Positions 55,128 through 64,000 are shown, numbered from the stretch's first letter. The stretch is DNA of 64,000 nucleotides from CAYUAI01 sp964442745 (GCA_964442745.1 CAYUAI010000001.1:1-64000); one strand, 5' to 3'. Translations and numbers: made by a program. The notes: generated by a model from the sequence alone, not told the origin.

Positions 55128-56798
55128 ATGGCCCAATACATATTCTCCATGAATCGCGTGGGTAAAATCGTGCCACCTAAACGGGAAATTTTAAAAGATA
55201 TCTCATTGTCTTTTTTTCCAGGTGCAAAAATTGGCGTCCTCGGACTAAACGGATCAGGAAAATCCAGCCTGCTGAAAATCATGGCGGGTATAGATAACGA
55301 TTATTTAGGCGAAGCCCATCCTTTATCGGGCATACGCATCGGTTATCTACCACAAGAACCCCGATTAGCCGCCAACAAAACCGTGCGAGAAAACGTTGAG
55401 CAGGGGGTCGCAGACATAAAACAATTAGTCGATAACTTCAATGAAATTAGCATGAAGTTTATGGAACCGATGAGCGATGAAGCAATGAATACGCTCTTGG
55501 AGCAACAAGGGCAATTGCAAGATGCCATTGATGCAACCGATGGTTGGGATATTGATCGGCGCTTAGATATTGCCGCCGATGCGCTACAGTTGCCCCCTTG
55601 GGATGCCGCCATCGCTCACCTCTCGGGTGGTGAAAAACGACGCGTCGCATTATGCCAACTACTCTTGTCTGCCCCTGATATGCTCTTGCTCGACGAACCG
55701 ACCAACCATCTTGACGCAGACTCGATTGCCTGGTTAGAACGATATTTACATGAATACTCTGGTACGGTGGTTGCGATCACCCATGACCGCTATTTTTTAG
55801 ATAATGTCGCCGGCTGGATTCTTGAACTTGACCGTGGCCAGGGCATTCCCTGGGAAGGCAATTATTCCAACTGGCTTGAACAAAAAGAAAAACGTTTGGC
55901 CGTGGAAGACAAACAAAATAGAGCTCGCCAAAAAGCAATGCATGCCGAACTTGAATGGATTCGTTCCAATCCGAAAGGACGCCAATCAAAAAGCAAAGCA
56001 CGGGTGGCACGTTTTTCAGAATTAGCATCGCTTGAGACTCAAAAACGCGATGAAACGAAAGAGATTTATATCCCTCCCGGCCCGCGATTAGGTGACCTTG
56101 TCATTGAAGCTGAAGCACTGACCAAAACATTTGATGATCGTATACTCATCGAAAATCTATCATTCCATTTACCACCGGGTGGTATTGTCGGCATTATTGG
56201 ACCAAATGGCGCGGGCAAAACCACACTTTTTCGCATGTTAGTCGGCCAAGAAAGTCCTGATTCGGGTCATATAAGAATTGGAGAAACGGTACAGCTTGCC
56301 TATGTTGACCAAAGTCGAGATGCATTAAAAGAGGATCATACCCTATGGCAAGAAATCTCAGACAATGAAGAAATCATTCGAGTGGGCAAATTCGAAATGC
56401 CTTCTCGTGCCTACTGTAGTCGATTTAATTTCAAAGGCAGCGATCAACAAAAAAGAATTGGCGACTTATCCGGCGGTGAACGAAACCGGGTACATTTAGC
56501 AAAGCTATTAAAAAGTGGCGGTAATGTATTGCTATTAGACGAACCCACCAACGACCTTGATGTGGAAACCTTACGTGCTCTAGAAGAAGCCTTGTTAAGC
56601 TTTCCTGGATGCGTTGTCGTCATCTCTCATGACCGCTGGTTTTTGGATCGTATTGCCACACACATACTTGCCTTCGAAGGCAATGGTAAAGCCATATGGT
56701 TTGAAGGAAATTTCGCAGAATATGAAAGTGACAGGCGTAAACGATTAGGTGAAGAGGCCAACCAACCCAAGCGCTTTAAATATAAAAAACTGGCTTAG
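55128..56798 (+). CDS. ettA: Energy-dependent translational throttle protein EttA (ABC-F)
   Basis: Cytoplasmic ABC-F ATPase that binds the ribosomal E site and gates the first peptide bond according to ATP/ADP. The 556-residue protein is nearly the same length as E. coli EttA (555). Two ABC domains lack membrane segments. The first has GLNGSGKSSLLK near residues 43-54, LSGGEKRRVAL near 165-175 and LLLDEPTNHLDADS. The second has GPNGAGKTTLFRM near 361-373, LSGGERNRVHL and LLLDEPTNDLDVET. The linker about 240-320 includes the basic P-site-reaching region (NPKGRQSKSKARVARF). AAGGGA precedes the ATG. It follows mltD by 30 bases. Confidence 0.96.
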   Translation: MAQYIFSMNRVGKIVPPKREILKDISLSFFPGAKIGVLGLNGSGKSSLLKIMAGIDNDYLGEAHPLSGIRIGYLPQEPRLAANKTVRENVEQGVADIKQLVDNFNEISMKFMEPMSDEAMNTLLEQQGQLQDAIDATDGWDIDRRLDIAADALQLPPWDAAIAHLSGGEKRRVALCQLLLSAPDMLLLDEPTNHLDADSIAWLERYLHEYSGTVVAITHDRYFLDNVAGWILELDRGQGIPWEGNYSNWLEQKEKRLAVEDKQNRARQKAMHAELEWIRSNPKGRQSKSKARVARFSELASLETQKRDETKEIYIPPGPRLGDLVIEAEALTKTFDDRILIENLSFHLPPGGIVGIIGPNGAGKTTLFRMLVGQESPDSGHIRIGETVQLAYVDQSRDALKEDHTLWQEISDNEEIIRVGKFEMPSRAYCSRFNFKGSDQQKRIGDLSGGERNRVHLAKLLKSGGNVLLLDEPTNDLDVETLRALEEALLSFPGCVVVISHDRWFLDRIATHILAFEGNGKAIWFEGNFAEYESDRRKRLGEEANQPKRFKYKKLA

Positions 56799-57088
56799 GA
56801 ATGAGCAGCCTATTGTTTGACTCTGGATCTCATGAAAATTTTTCTGCCGTCGGCACAACGAGTATTACCAGCCTCAGAAAGATCCGTGGAAAATCCATTT
56901 TTTTCACAATTTTCAACCGCGAGCCCACCCAGTTCTACCTAGAAAAAAAGGGATATTAATGTTCGTTAAGTCTCCTCGTCAATCATACTTAGCTCCCCCC
57001 TTTTAAGCAGACAAACGCCTTATTCAGTTCAAGCCGATGTCTGCCCTGCGGTGAATCATGTCAAGGAATAGCTTGCCGCGGCTATATA

Positions 57089-57652
57089 TCACCACATTAA
57101 ATCATCAGGAACTTGGTACTTGGCGTATGGATCATCTGCATCCACGCTTTTTATCTCTTCTTCTTTCTCGAAGAAAAAAACTTTATCATAAGAGATATCT
57201 TGAAGTTTTTTTGCAATATCATTGTCAACCAAATGTGTTTTTCCCGCAAACAAAACGATCGCTAATTGTCCGATCGTCAACCGTTTATGCTGAGCCTCAC
57301 TCACATAAACTTGGCGCACACGACTGCCATCTAAGTAACGAAACACCATCTGACCATCGTCAACATTTTGTCGGTGCTGGGCAACAATTTGCCTGACCTT
57401 CGCTTTAAGTGCTTTTTTCGCACGTGCCGCTTCTCTTGCTTCATTGAGCGCTTTATCCCGCTCCATTTTCTCAAACTGGGCTTTTTTCGCGTAATATATC
57501 GCCAAATCGCCTTCCGTCATGACATCATCTGTTTGACGCTTTTTATTTTTCACAATCTTTGCTTGTTTTTTCTTCTCTTTTTTTACTTCCTTAACTTTCT
57601 TATCTGTCACTAGGCCAGCTTGCAAAAGTTGATCTCGTAGGGAATGACTCAT
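57089..57652 (-). CDS. DUF2058 (YaiL-like) protein
   Basis: Small nucleoprotein-like cytoplasmic protein of the YaiL/DUF2058 family. Its molecular role is not established, though some relatives are described as polynucleotide-associated. The 187-residue protein starts LRDQLLQAGLVTDKKVKEVK. A Lys-rich basic region (about 20-45) and a coiled, charged helix (about 50-95) follow, then a C-terminal beta-rich part with VRQVYVSEAQHKRLTIGQLA. It ends YAKYQVPDDLMW. It lies before the DUF2802 gene and probably is not part of the chemotaxis unit. Confidence 0.8.
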   Translation of the reverse strand: MSHSLRDQLLQAGLVTDKKVKEVKKEKKKQAKIVKNKKRQTDDVMTEGDLAIYYAKKAQFEKMERDKALNEAREAARAKKALKAKVRQIVAQHRQNVDDGQMVFRYLDGSRVRQVYVSEAQHKRLTIGQLAIVLFAGKTHLVDNDIAKKLQDISYDKVFFFEKEEEIKSVDADDPYAKYQVPDDLMW

Positions 57653-57762
57653 AGATAACGACCAAGGGTAAAAATAAAATGACCAAATTTTCTAAATACG
57701 CTTTTTCCCCACAGTATACCGGTCAGACAATGCCGGAGTAAAGCGCAGTGAAAGAAGATATA

Positions 57763-58158
57763 TTAACCAATATCGTTTTTCCAAGCCCCTGCCTCGCCGG
57801 TACCCATTTTATTCAGTAACATAATCAATTCTGCCTCACCACGTGATAAGCCACATGATTCCACCACATCGTTAATACAAGCGCCCGATTTCACCAATTT
57901 CACCGCGTGCCGATACATTTGTTGAGAAGGCTCCTTTAACGAGAGCTGGTCTATCCGGCCTTCAATTTGGCGCATTTGATGATATAATGATTGCACTTTG
58001 TTCTGATTCGCTGCCGTCGATTCACTTATCTGGCTAATCTCTTTTTGTAACGACTTAGCGAAGGTAAATTTTTGCTCTACCTTTTTGTGAAGATAATAAA
58101 CATTCAGCAAACCCGTAACAACGAGTATTATAATAATAACAATTAAAACGATTTCCAT
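57763..58158 (-). CDS. DUF2802 protein of the chemotaxis locus
   Basis: A 131-residue protein with an N-terminal membrane helix (MEIVLIVIIIILVVTGLLNV) followed by a coiled coil (about 25-80). A C-terminal helical domain follows, VKLVKSGACINDVVESCGLS then RGEAELIMLLNKM, which is the DUF2802 signature and resembles a helix-turn-helix. Genes of this family end the che-mot-par-cheW run in Pseudomonas relatives. Its function is unknown. It lies 133 bases after cheW. Confidence 0.82.
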   Translation of the reverse strand: MEIVLIVIIIILVVTGLLNVYYLHKKVEQKFTFAKSLQKEISQISESTAANQNKVQSLYHQMRQIEGRIDQLSLKEPSQQMYRHAVKLVKSGACINDVVESCGLSRGEAELIMLLNKMGTGEAGAWKNDIG

Positions 58159-58291
58159 GCCAATGACTGCCCGTCACACTACCACGCCTATCTGTAACAT
58201 CTCATCGATAAAACTCATTGGATCTATCAAAATTTTTTTCTCATTCCAGGTTTATCGACAAACGAAGCTTCAGCCTCACTCCAACATTCAG

Positions 58292-58771
58292 TTAAAATGA
58301 AGCCATTTCTTGCCATTTTTCTTCACTTAGAAATTTATTGAGATCGACCAATATCAGTAACTCACCACCTAGACTTGTCACACCCTCTATATACATTGAT
58401 GTCTCATCATTCCCAACATTAGGCGGCGTCTCTATTGATGAAGCATGTAAATCCACAACTTCCGCGACGCTATCGACCAGAATTCCCACTTGCTGTGAAT
58501 CAACATCAATAATAACAATACGGCTGGCATCGTCAGGATCAACACTCGATAAACCAAAACGCTTGCGTGTATCAATCACAGTAACCACGTTACCGCGCAA
58601 ATTGATAATACCCAAAACATAATCAGGCGCACCGGGGACCGGAGCAATTTCCGATACACGCAACACTTCTCTCACCTGAGAAACGTTAATACCGTATACC
58701 TCTTTGTCCATTTGGAATGTAACCCAACGCAACACTTGGTCATTATCTATATCTTCAACATTGACACTCAT
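58292..58771 (-). CDS. cheW: Chemotaxis coupling protein CheW
   Basis: Links chemoreceptors to the kinase CheA in the polar array. I start at the ATG at 58771, with AAAGGG 9 bases upstream; a TTG three codons earlier is possible. The 159-residue protein carries QMDKEVYGINVSQVREVLRV near residues 20-39, VLGIINLRGNVVTVIDTRKR near 58-77, IVIIDVDSQQVGILVDSVAE near 90-109 and a C-terminal LLILVDLNKFLS. It is downstream of parA and the CheW-like gene, the same order as in Pseudomonas. Confidence 0.95.
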   Translation of the reverse strand: MSVNVEDIDNDQVLRWVTFQMDKEVYGINVSQVREVLRVSEIAPVPGAPDYVLGIINLRGNVVTVIDTRKRFGLSSVDPDDASRIVIIDVDSQQVGILVDSVAEVVDLHASSIETPPNVGNDETSMYIEGVTSLGGELLILVDLNKFLSEEKWQEMASF

Positions 58772-58827
58772 TATATTCAACCCTTTAGGTATGCAATATG
58801 AACCATTTGCTTCACTCTCGTTTCATA

Positions 58828-59448
58828 TTAAGATGCCATAACACATAGAATTTTTTTAATATTAATCATCGCACAATGATGTGATTTGATCGTACCGCAT
58901 AATAAATTATTACCCAGATTTTTTTCTTTATTCCATTTAATACTTGATGAACTCATTCGTTCAACTTGCATCGCCGTTTCACTTGCGACCCCCCAATCAC
59001 CGTTACCAATCAATAAAATTTTCTCAATTTTGTGGCATTTTTTATCAAGCTTTCCTTTTCTTCTTTTTTCTGGAACTAACAATAAATAAGGATCGATTAC
59101 TTTCACATAAGCCCCTTCATGAGGATACAATCCCATCAACCAATTTGGCGAATCTGGCACCGCTAAAATATCAGAGACACAATCAATCACATCTGCCACA
59201 TCTTGCTTTATACAGGCTAACCCCAAGCCCGCGACTGAAAAAAACAAAAGTTCTAATTTTTTTTCTTCATTAATGGAATTAATCTGGTCAGCATCAACGG
59301 GTAGTTCAGTAATAGAAGGATTCGCGATTACTGGCGCTATATGAACGGTATCCGCGTGACTTACATTCGATTGTAATAATGAATGCAAATAATAATTGAT
59401 GGCATCTCGTTGACAAATCAAACTATCATCCATCTCTTCGTCTCTCAT
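58828..59448 (-). CDS. Divergent CheW-domain protein downstream of parA
   Basis: The ATG at 59448 overlaps the parA stop (ATGA); a longer frame starting at 59568 would lie inside parA. The 206-residue protein has a variable N-terminal part (1-70) and a divergent CheW-like domain (about 72-205): ELLFFSVAGLGLACIKQDVA, WLMGLYPHEGAYVKVIDPYL, ILLIGNGDWGVASETAMQVE and a C-terminal CAMINIKKILCVM. A gene of this kind lies between parA and cheW in Pseudomonas and Vibrio chemotaxis operons. It probably ties the array to the ParA-type ATPase or the pole; the partner is not shown by sequence. Confidence 0.78.
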   Translation of the reverse strand: MRDEEMDDSLICQRDAINYYLHSLLQSNVSHADTVHIAPVIANPSITELPVDADQINSINEEKKLELLFFSVAGLGLACIKQDVADVIDCVSDILAVPDSPNWLMGLYPHEGAYVKVIDPYLLLVPEKRRKGKLDKKCHKIEKILLIGNGDWGVASETAMQVERMSSSSIKWNKEKNLGNNLLCGTIKSHHCAMINIKKILCVMAS

Positions 59449-60233
59449 GCCATTAATTCCGCTTCTGGTTTCGGTACAATATTTAACTGTCGATTCAACA
59501 AATGACGGTATGCAATCGAACCACGTGCATTCGGCTTTAAAATGGTGAGTGGCTTTTTTGTCAAGCATGCCTCTCTAAACATGGTATCAACTGGAATAAC
59601 ACCTTCCCAAAGATGATACGGATGATCTTCCCGTAGTATTCGTAAACTATCATGGGAAACACGGATGCGTTTATCAAACATGGTCGGAACAATGGTATAA
59701 GGTAAATGTCTCTTGCTCGCCCGGGTAATCATTTTCAGTGTATTAATAATTCTCTCCAAACCTTTTATTGCTAAATAATCCGTCTGGACCGGTATGATTA
59801 AGTGTTCACAGGCGGCCATCGCATTCACCATTAACACGCCAAGAATTGGAGGGCAGTCGATCAATACAAACTCAAAATCATTAACTAATGCCTTAATGGC
59901 ATTGGCGATAACTAAACCTTTGCCCATCTGAGATCCCAGCTGCCGATCCAAGGTTGCCATCGCTGTTGATGCCGGTAACAAAGCAAGATGCTCAATTCCA
60001 GTTTCTGCCAATATATTTCGAGGCTCTGGAGGTTTATCTTGAAACAACTGATAAATACTATTTTTTGCATGGTCAGGATCATAGCCGAAATAACTAGAGA
60101 GAGAACCATGGGGATCAAGATCCATCAATAACGTTGGTCGCCCTGATTTTGCCAAGATGCCCGCTAGGCTGACGGCTGTTGTCGTTTTTCCAACGCCACC
60201 TTTTTGATTCGCAATCGCCCAGACTTTTAGCAC
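59445..60233 (-). CDS. ParA-type ATPase of the chemotaxis locus (ParC/Soj-like)
   Basis: Deviant Walker ATPase that places chemotaxis arrays at the cell pole in polar flagellates. The 262-residue protein has IANQKGGVGKTTTAVSLAGI near residues 7-26 (deviant Walker A with the signature Lys). It also has LLMDLDPHGSLSSYFGYDPD near 35-54 and FVLIDCPPILGVLMVNAMAA near 121-140. Its position between motD and cheW genes, rather than beside parB, marks it as the chemotaxis type (ParC in Vibrio). It overlaps the CheW-like gene by 4 bases and is 437 bases after motD. Confidence 0.9.
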   Translation of the reverse strand: MLKVWAIANQKGGVGKTTTAVSLAGILAKSGRPTLLMDLDPHGSLSSYFGYDPDHAKNSIYQLFQDKPPEPRNILAETGIEHLALLPASTAMATLDRQLGSQMGKGLVIANAIKALVNDFEFVLIDCPPILGVLMVNAMAACEHLIIPVQTDYLAIKGLERIINTLKMITRASKRHLPYTIVPTMFDKRIRVSHDSLRILREDHPYHLWEGVIPVDTMFREACLTKKPLTILKPNARGSIAYRHLLNRQLNIVPKPEAELMA

Positions 60234-60670
60234 AACACCCTCTCTTTACTCGATATACCTAATAACCGTCGCAAATATCTACTTGAAGGAAAAATAATGA
60301 TCGATCAATAAATCATCACACCCAATCAAAAGACGCCTTGTAATGGAATTGATGTAAAACAATCAATAATTGTACCAGCCATGAATTAAGCAATAAATCA
60401 TGGCTCAATGCGAAAGCATATACCCAAGCAGATCATTTCGCCGAGGGCTGGAGTACTTGAGTTTTTATCCAGGAGTATGTCAAAAACACCGGCATAGCTA
60501 GCGTTATGCAGAGTTTTTTAGCGCACATTCGGGGGAAAAGACAAAAACCAAAAATGCCTGAGAATAGTTCGCGACGGGTATAATTCCAACTAAGAAGATT
60601 CTTCGTTAAAGAAAACTAGCCTGACCACTGGCACAGGACTAACAATAATTTGACAGTCCTGTGAGTCATA
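60234..60670. other. Intergenic region between motD and parA
   Basis: About 440 bases with no supported gene. A hairpin (CACAGGACT at 60632-60640, AGTCCTGTG at 60655-60663, 14-base loop) lies just after motD and may stabilise or end the cheA-cheB-motC-motD transcript, but it has no U-tract. A separate promoter for parA-cheW is therefore likely in the rest of the gap. I found no clear sigma-28 consensus. Confidence 0.5.
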
Positions 60671-61507
60671 TTATTGAACAGCTTTTTCTCTTGCTTTTGC
60701 ATTAAGCGGTTGCGACGTGCGCTTGTCAATGCGTACCGTTTTATTTTCCGCCAACACCGCCAAGACCACCCGCCTATTTTTACGACGCCCTGAGGGACTC
60801 GTATTATCTGCAATCGGCCGATATTCACCGTAACCAATGGCCGTCATCCGCTCAGGCGCTACCCCATTTTTCTCAAAGATATGTACCACACTGGCAGCAC
60901 GTGCGGCAGAAAGCACCCAATTGGAAGGAAACATCTCATTCTTTATCGGCACATTGTCGGTAAATCCTTCTACGTTAACCGGGTTAGGAAAAGATTTCAT
61001 GATTTTAGCGATATCCTTTAACACCGATGCCGATTTTTTGACAAATTTGGCATTTCCACTATTAAATAGCAGGCTAGAGTTTATCTCTATCTCTAACCAA
61101 CTCTTAGATCGCCTGACTTTCACTAGATCCTGATTAATAAGCTGGTCCATTGCATGTTCTATTTTATCCGCCATCTCCTGCAAGTTGACTTCTAAATAGT
61201 TATCTGCTTTCTCCGGATTATCCTTGGTATTCGTATCTGGCGTCGACTTCTGTGCATCGTGTTTCATTATATTGATTACTTTAGCACGACTGATTTCTCC
61301 CACTTGAATCGGTTGTATCGCTCTCGGTTCGGTTTTAAATGCAGTGATTAATGAATCAGAAAGCACCTTATACTTCCCTTGATTGACGGATGACAGAGCG
61401 TACAATACGACAAAAAAAGCAAATAATAGTGTAATGAAATCCGCATACGAAATTAACCACCGATCATGATTATGATTTTCTGGCTCCAGCCGTCGACGTC
61501 GCGCCAT
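60671..61507 (-). CDS. motD: Flagellar stator protein MotD (MotB family)
   Basis: Peptidoglycan-anchored stator subunit paired with MotC. I start at the ATG at 61507 because AGGAGGT lies 9 bases upstream. This gives MARRRRLEPENHNHDRWLIS, then YADFITLLFAFFVVLYALSS, a single membrane helix with the proton-channel Asp-23. The 278-residue protein has a periplasmic plug/linker, then an OmpA-like peptidoglycan-binding domain (about 150-255) with VNVEGFTDNVPI, NWVLSAARAASVVHIF and MTAIGYGEYRPIADN. It is the second stator-type pair, as in Pseudomonas motC-motD; a motA-motB pair may exist elsewhere. Confidence 0.92.
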   Translation of the reverse strand: MARRRRLEPENHNHDRWLISYADFITLLFAFFVVLYALSSVNQGKYKVLSDSLITAFKTEPRAIQPIQVGEISRAKVINIMKHDAQKSTPDTNTKDNPEKADNYLEVNLQEMADKIEHAMDQLINQDLVKVRRSKSWLEIEINSSLLFNSGNAKFVKKSASVLKDIAKIMKSFPNPVNVEGFTDNVPIKNEMFPSNWVLSAARAASVVHIFEKNGVAPERMTAIGYGEYRPIADNTSPSGRRKNRRVVLAVLAENKTVRIDKRTSQPLNAKAREKAVQ

Positions 61508-61622
61508 GCAAATATAACCTCCTATTGTAATCATCGATATTAGACAAGCATGGTCAAGTGCTAGCTCGTCCTACCAGACACCTTTTGATCGATGGTTCTT
61601 CAACTTTGACATAGGGAATATA

Positions 61623-62402
61623 TTATTTTTTTCTCTTTTTTTTGACAACATCAAATGTTAAATGCGGGAAAAAACTCTTCATTTTTACTTCTATATTTCT
61701 CGGATTGTCACCTTCAGCAATGGAAACAACCCCTTCCATCACCATTTCGCGAACTTTCGTTTGATGGCTTATAATGCTTTTTAATTTGCTAGAAATAGGC
61801 AATAATAATAAATTTGCAAGACCAACGCCATAAATCGTCGCCACAAAGGCCGTGGCAATACCAGCGCCAAGTTTGCTCGGATCTGCTAAATTTTCCATCA
61901 CATGGATCAACCCCATCACTGCACCTAGAATACCAATCGTCGGTGCATAACCTCCCATGGCCTCGTACAACCGCGCTGCAGTTAAGTCATAGTCTTGCTT
62001 GGCATCAATTTCAACTTCCAATATGGCTCTAATGACATTTGGCTCTCGCCCTTCAATTAATAAATCGAGACACTTTCGTGCATACACATCTTTTTCACTT
62101 TCCGAAGCTGTCTCCAAGCCCAGCAATCCTTCTTTTCTTGCGATATCGCTCCATGAAACAAGCTTCTTAATCAGCATTTTTTCTTGTTGATTTTTGGGAA
62201 ACAAGATCCAGAGTGCAAGACTAAGCGCACGTTTGAACTCGCGATATGGCGCTTGCACCATAATTGCACCGACACTACCTCCCAACACAATCATTAACGC
62301 AGGCCCATTAATTAATGAGCCAATATGACCTCCATCCAAGCTCTGTCCAACAAGGATCGCCACCACGGCCAATAGCATGCCAAAGATTGTTAAATAATCC
62401 AT
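61623..62402 (-). CDS. motC: Flagellar stator protein MotC (MotA family)
   Basis: Inner-membrane stator subunit that forms the ion channel with MotD and pushes on the rotor. The 259-residue protein has four membrane segments: about 3-20, 32-50, 155-175 and 185-205. ALMIVLGGSVGAIMVQAPYR near residues 34-53, YEAMGGYAPTIGILGAVMGL near 145-164 and IATAFVATIYGVGLANLLLL near 181-200 are the family motifs. The cytoplasmic loop (about 60-145) holds charged residues of the rotor interface. It follows cheB by 3 bases and precedes motD by 115. Confidence 0.93.
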   Translation of the reverse strand: MDYLTIFGMLLAVVAILVGQSLDGGHIGSLINGPALMIVLGGSVGAIMVQAPYREFKRALSLALWILFPKNQQEKMLIKKLVSWSDIARKEGLLGLETASESEKDVYARKCLDLLIEGREPNVIRAILEVEIDAKQDYDLTAARLYEAMGGYAPTIGILGAVMGLIHVMENLADPSKLGAGIATAFVATIYGVGLANLLLLPISSKLKSIISHQTKVREMVMEGVVSIAEGDNPRNIEVKMKSFFPHLTFDVVKKKRKK

Positions 62403-62405
62403 CGG

Positions 62406-63470
62406 TTATACCACGTTGGCTAAATTGATGCCTATCTCTTTTATGGGCAACACTTTTTCAGTTAAACCGGCTTGTATAACGGCCGAAGGCATTCCGTAAA
62501 TAACACAAGAGGCCTCATCTTGCGCCCAGATAATCGCACCTTTATCTTTTAGCCGCTTGGCGCCCCGGCAACCATCAGTCCCCATGCCAGTGAGAATAAT
62601 CGCAAGCACTTTGCCATGATAATCATTCGCTAGCGATGAAAAAGTAACATCCACACTGGGTTTATACGTCATATTTTTATCTCCGCTTTCAATCACAATG
62701 ATAGACTCCCGCGATCGATTTTTTATCATCATTTGTTTACCCCCTGGCGCTAAATAGGCAGTGGCTGGCCGCAACACACATCCATTACTCGCTTCTTTTA
62801 TCGTTATTTTACATATCTCATTAAGACGCTTAGCAAATGCAAAAGTAAATTCCGCCGGCATATGCTGAACAATCAAAATCGGAGCAGAAAAATTTTTTGG
62901 GATTTGTTTTAACAGAGTTTGTAATGCAAGCGGACCACCCGTTGAAGTACCGATTACTATAATTGATGGTTTTATTGTTGGCTCTACCAAGCTTGAATGT
63001 TGAGTAATACGAAATTTAGCTAAATTGTTGCTTGTCAATAATGACTGCTGGTAAAGATTTTTTTTATTTTTTATAGAATAAGAAAGTGTATTTATGCGCT
63101 GGCATAATATTTTTTTTAGCTGTGCCTTATCCTTAGCTATATCCGTAAATCGCTTAGGAAAATAATCAATGGCACCCGCCTCTAATGCATCTAAGGTTGT
63201 CTGAGCACCATCCGTTGTTACCGAAGAAAACATCAAAATCGGGGTTGGATTCAATTGCATAATTTTTCTTACTGCTTCAATTCCATTCATGACCGGCATT
63301 TCAACATCCATGGTGATAACATCAGGTTCAAGTCGACACGCTTTCTCAACAGCCTCGGCACCATCGTTAGCCGTATCCATGACTTCGATATTCGGATCAG
63401 TATTCAGTATTTCGATAATACGGCGACGGAAAAACATTGAATCATCGACCACCAAAACCTTTACCGGCAT
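62406..63470 (-). CDS. cheB: Chemotaxis protein-glutamate methylesterase CheB
   Basis: Removes methyl groups from receptor glutamates when phosphorylated by CheA. I start at the ATG at 63470, with GAGGTG 6 bases upstream; GTG 63479 is the alternative. The 354-residue protein has a receiver domain (1-120) with VKVLVVDDSMFFRRR and ITMDVEMPVMNG, whose Asp is the phosphorylation site. The methylesterase domain (about 165-350) has IVIGTSTGGPLALQTLLKQI (catalytic Ser), ILIVQHMPAEFTFAFAKRLN (catalytic His), and TGMGTDGCRGAKRLKDKGA with the catalytic Asp. It follows cheA by about 120 bases and precedes motC by 3. Confidence 0.95.
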   Translation of the reverse strand: MPVKVLVVDDSMFFRRRIIEILNTDPNIEVMDTANDGAEAVEKACRLEPDVITMDVEMPVMNGIEAVRKIMQLNPTPILMFSSVTTDGAQTTLDALEAGAIDYFPKRFTDIAKDKAQLKKILCQRINTLSYSIKNKKNLYQQSLLTSNNLAKFRITQHSSLVEPTIKPSIIVIGTSTGGPLALQTLLKQIPKNFSAPILIVQHMPAEFTFAFAKRLNEICKITIKEASNGCVLRPATAYLAPGGKQMMIKNRSRESIIVIESGDKNMTYKPSVDVTFSSLANDYHGKVLAIILTGMGTDGCRGAKRLKDKGAIIWAQDEASCVIYGMPSAVIQAGLTEKVLPIKEIGINLANVV

Positions 63471-63589
63471 CGCATGCACCTCTTTGACCTGAAATTTATT
63501 TAGTTAAAAAGCACAGCAACAATATACACATCTAAGAAATTGGAACACAATAATTTTATTGCACAGTATTTTTCTAAGCAATCGGCATC

Positions 63590-64000
63590 CTACGTTCCAT
63601 AACATTTAACGAGGCTAGGCACATCTAAAATAAGGGCAATCCTTCCGTCGCCCGTAATCGTTGCACCCGCCAACCCTTGAGTTCCATGTAGCATCGCCCC
63701 CAGCGGTTTAATAACGACCTCTTCCTGTCCTATTAAATGCTCAACAACAAAACCGACTCGTTGATTACCGACCGATACTACAACCACATGTCCAGTTTGT
63801 GCCGCCGACTGACCTCTATTATTAATCAGCCAATCAGCCAAAAAAAATAACGGTAAGGGTTTTTCTCTCAACATAATGACAAGCTGCCCATCAACCACAT
63901 TAGTTCGGGTCAAGTCCAAATTGAATATTTCGCTGACACTGGTTAAGGGAAGCGCAAATATTTGCCGTTCTAGTCCCACCATCAGTGTTGGCATAATCGC
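63590..64000 (-). CDS. cheA: Chemotaxis histidine kinase CheA, C-terminal fragment
   Basis: The frame enters from the window edge, with the last 137 codons visible. It reads AIMPTLMVGLERQIFALPLT, then MLREKPLPLFFLADWL, VVVVSVGNQRVGFVVEHLIG, QEEVVIKPLG, and GLAGATITGDGRIALILDVP. This is the CheW-like regulatory (P5) domain at the C-terminus of CheA, which binds CheW and receptors. The histidine phosphotransfer, dimerisation and ATPase domains lie outside. Its place directly before cheB supports CheA over a lone CheW. Confidence 0.9.
   Translation of the reverse strand, partial: AIMPTLMVGLERQIFALPLTSVSEIFNLDLTRTNVVDGQLVIMLREKPLPLFFLADWLINNRGQSAAQTGHVVVVSVGNQRVGFVVEHLIGQEEVVIKPLGAMLHGTQGLAGATITGDGRIALILDVPSLVKCYGT

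Noticed and set aside
59448..59568. Longer start for the CheW-like gene at 59568
   Set aside because: It would overlap parA by 124 bases; the ATGA overlap at 59448 is the normal coupling arrangement.

Overview
This window is a stretch of chromosome from a flagellated, Gram-negative gammaproteobacterium. The evidence is a bam/lpx envelope operon, the tig-clpP-clpX-lon-ppiD block, mltD next to the yafS-type methyltransferase/rnhA/dnaQ cluster, and a chemotaxis block ordered cheA-cheB-motC-motD-parA-cheW-like-cheW-DUF2802 as in Pseudomonas and Vibrio relatives. It is not an enteric, and I cannot name the genus. Base composition looks moderately AT-rich and even. I see no insertion sequence, prophage, CRISPR array or rRNA operon.

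Layout. 1-53 is the first codons of an exported protein. 419-14281 (minus strand) is an envelope and translation block: rpsB, tsf, pyrH, frr, uppS, cdsA, dxr, rseP, bamA, skp, lpxD, fabZ, lpxB, rnhB. lpxA is absent from its usual place and an inverted repeat separates rpsB from tsf. 14997-19350 (plus) holds map, glnD and apaH. 19330-21569 (minus) holds a yqiB-like gene, a lone fliA, and a hibernation factor fused to a cold-shock domain. 22757-27465 (plus) is the prkA-yeaH-spoVR stress module behind a sigma-54-like element. 27467-31442 (minus) is the least conventional locus: a CPBP-type membrane protease, a large ExeA/XrtA-type ATPase carrying a J-like domain and a periplasmic NTF2-like domain, and a small exported membrane protein. 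31511-41088 (minus) holds ppiD, tRNA-Asp, tRNA-Val, lon, clpX, clpP, tig, tRNA-Leu and tRNA-Lys, with hupB missing between lon and ppiD. 41160-44391 (minus) holds a frameshifted MFS transporter, aroC and prmB. 44902-48531 (plus) is a three-gene unit of a membrane Ser/Thr kinase with a C-terminal HAMP, a lipoprotein polysaccharide deacetylase and a TPR lipoprotein. 48751-50376 is a truncated pterin dehydratase followed by nhaD. 50423-56798 holds dnaQ, rnhA and a methyltransferase (minus), then mltD and ettA (plus). 57089-64000 (minus) ends with a yaiL-like gene and the chemotaxis/stator block, cut inside cheA.

How the genes work together. The first block couples lipid A, outer-membrane protein assembly, phospholipid and undecaprenyl/isoprenoid precursor synthesis to ribosome and translation factors. 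The Clp/Lon/trigger factor/PpiD block is protein quality control. PrkA-YeaH-SpoVR, GlnD, ApaH and the hibernation factor are starvation and stress functions. FliA and the che/mot/par block serve motility, with a ParA-type ATPase probably placing the chemotaxis array. The best candidates for something undescribed are the ATPase-J-NTF2 locus and the kinase/deacetylase/TPR operon.
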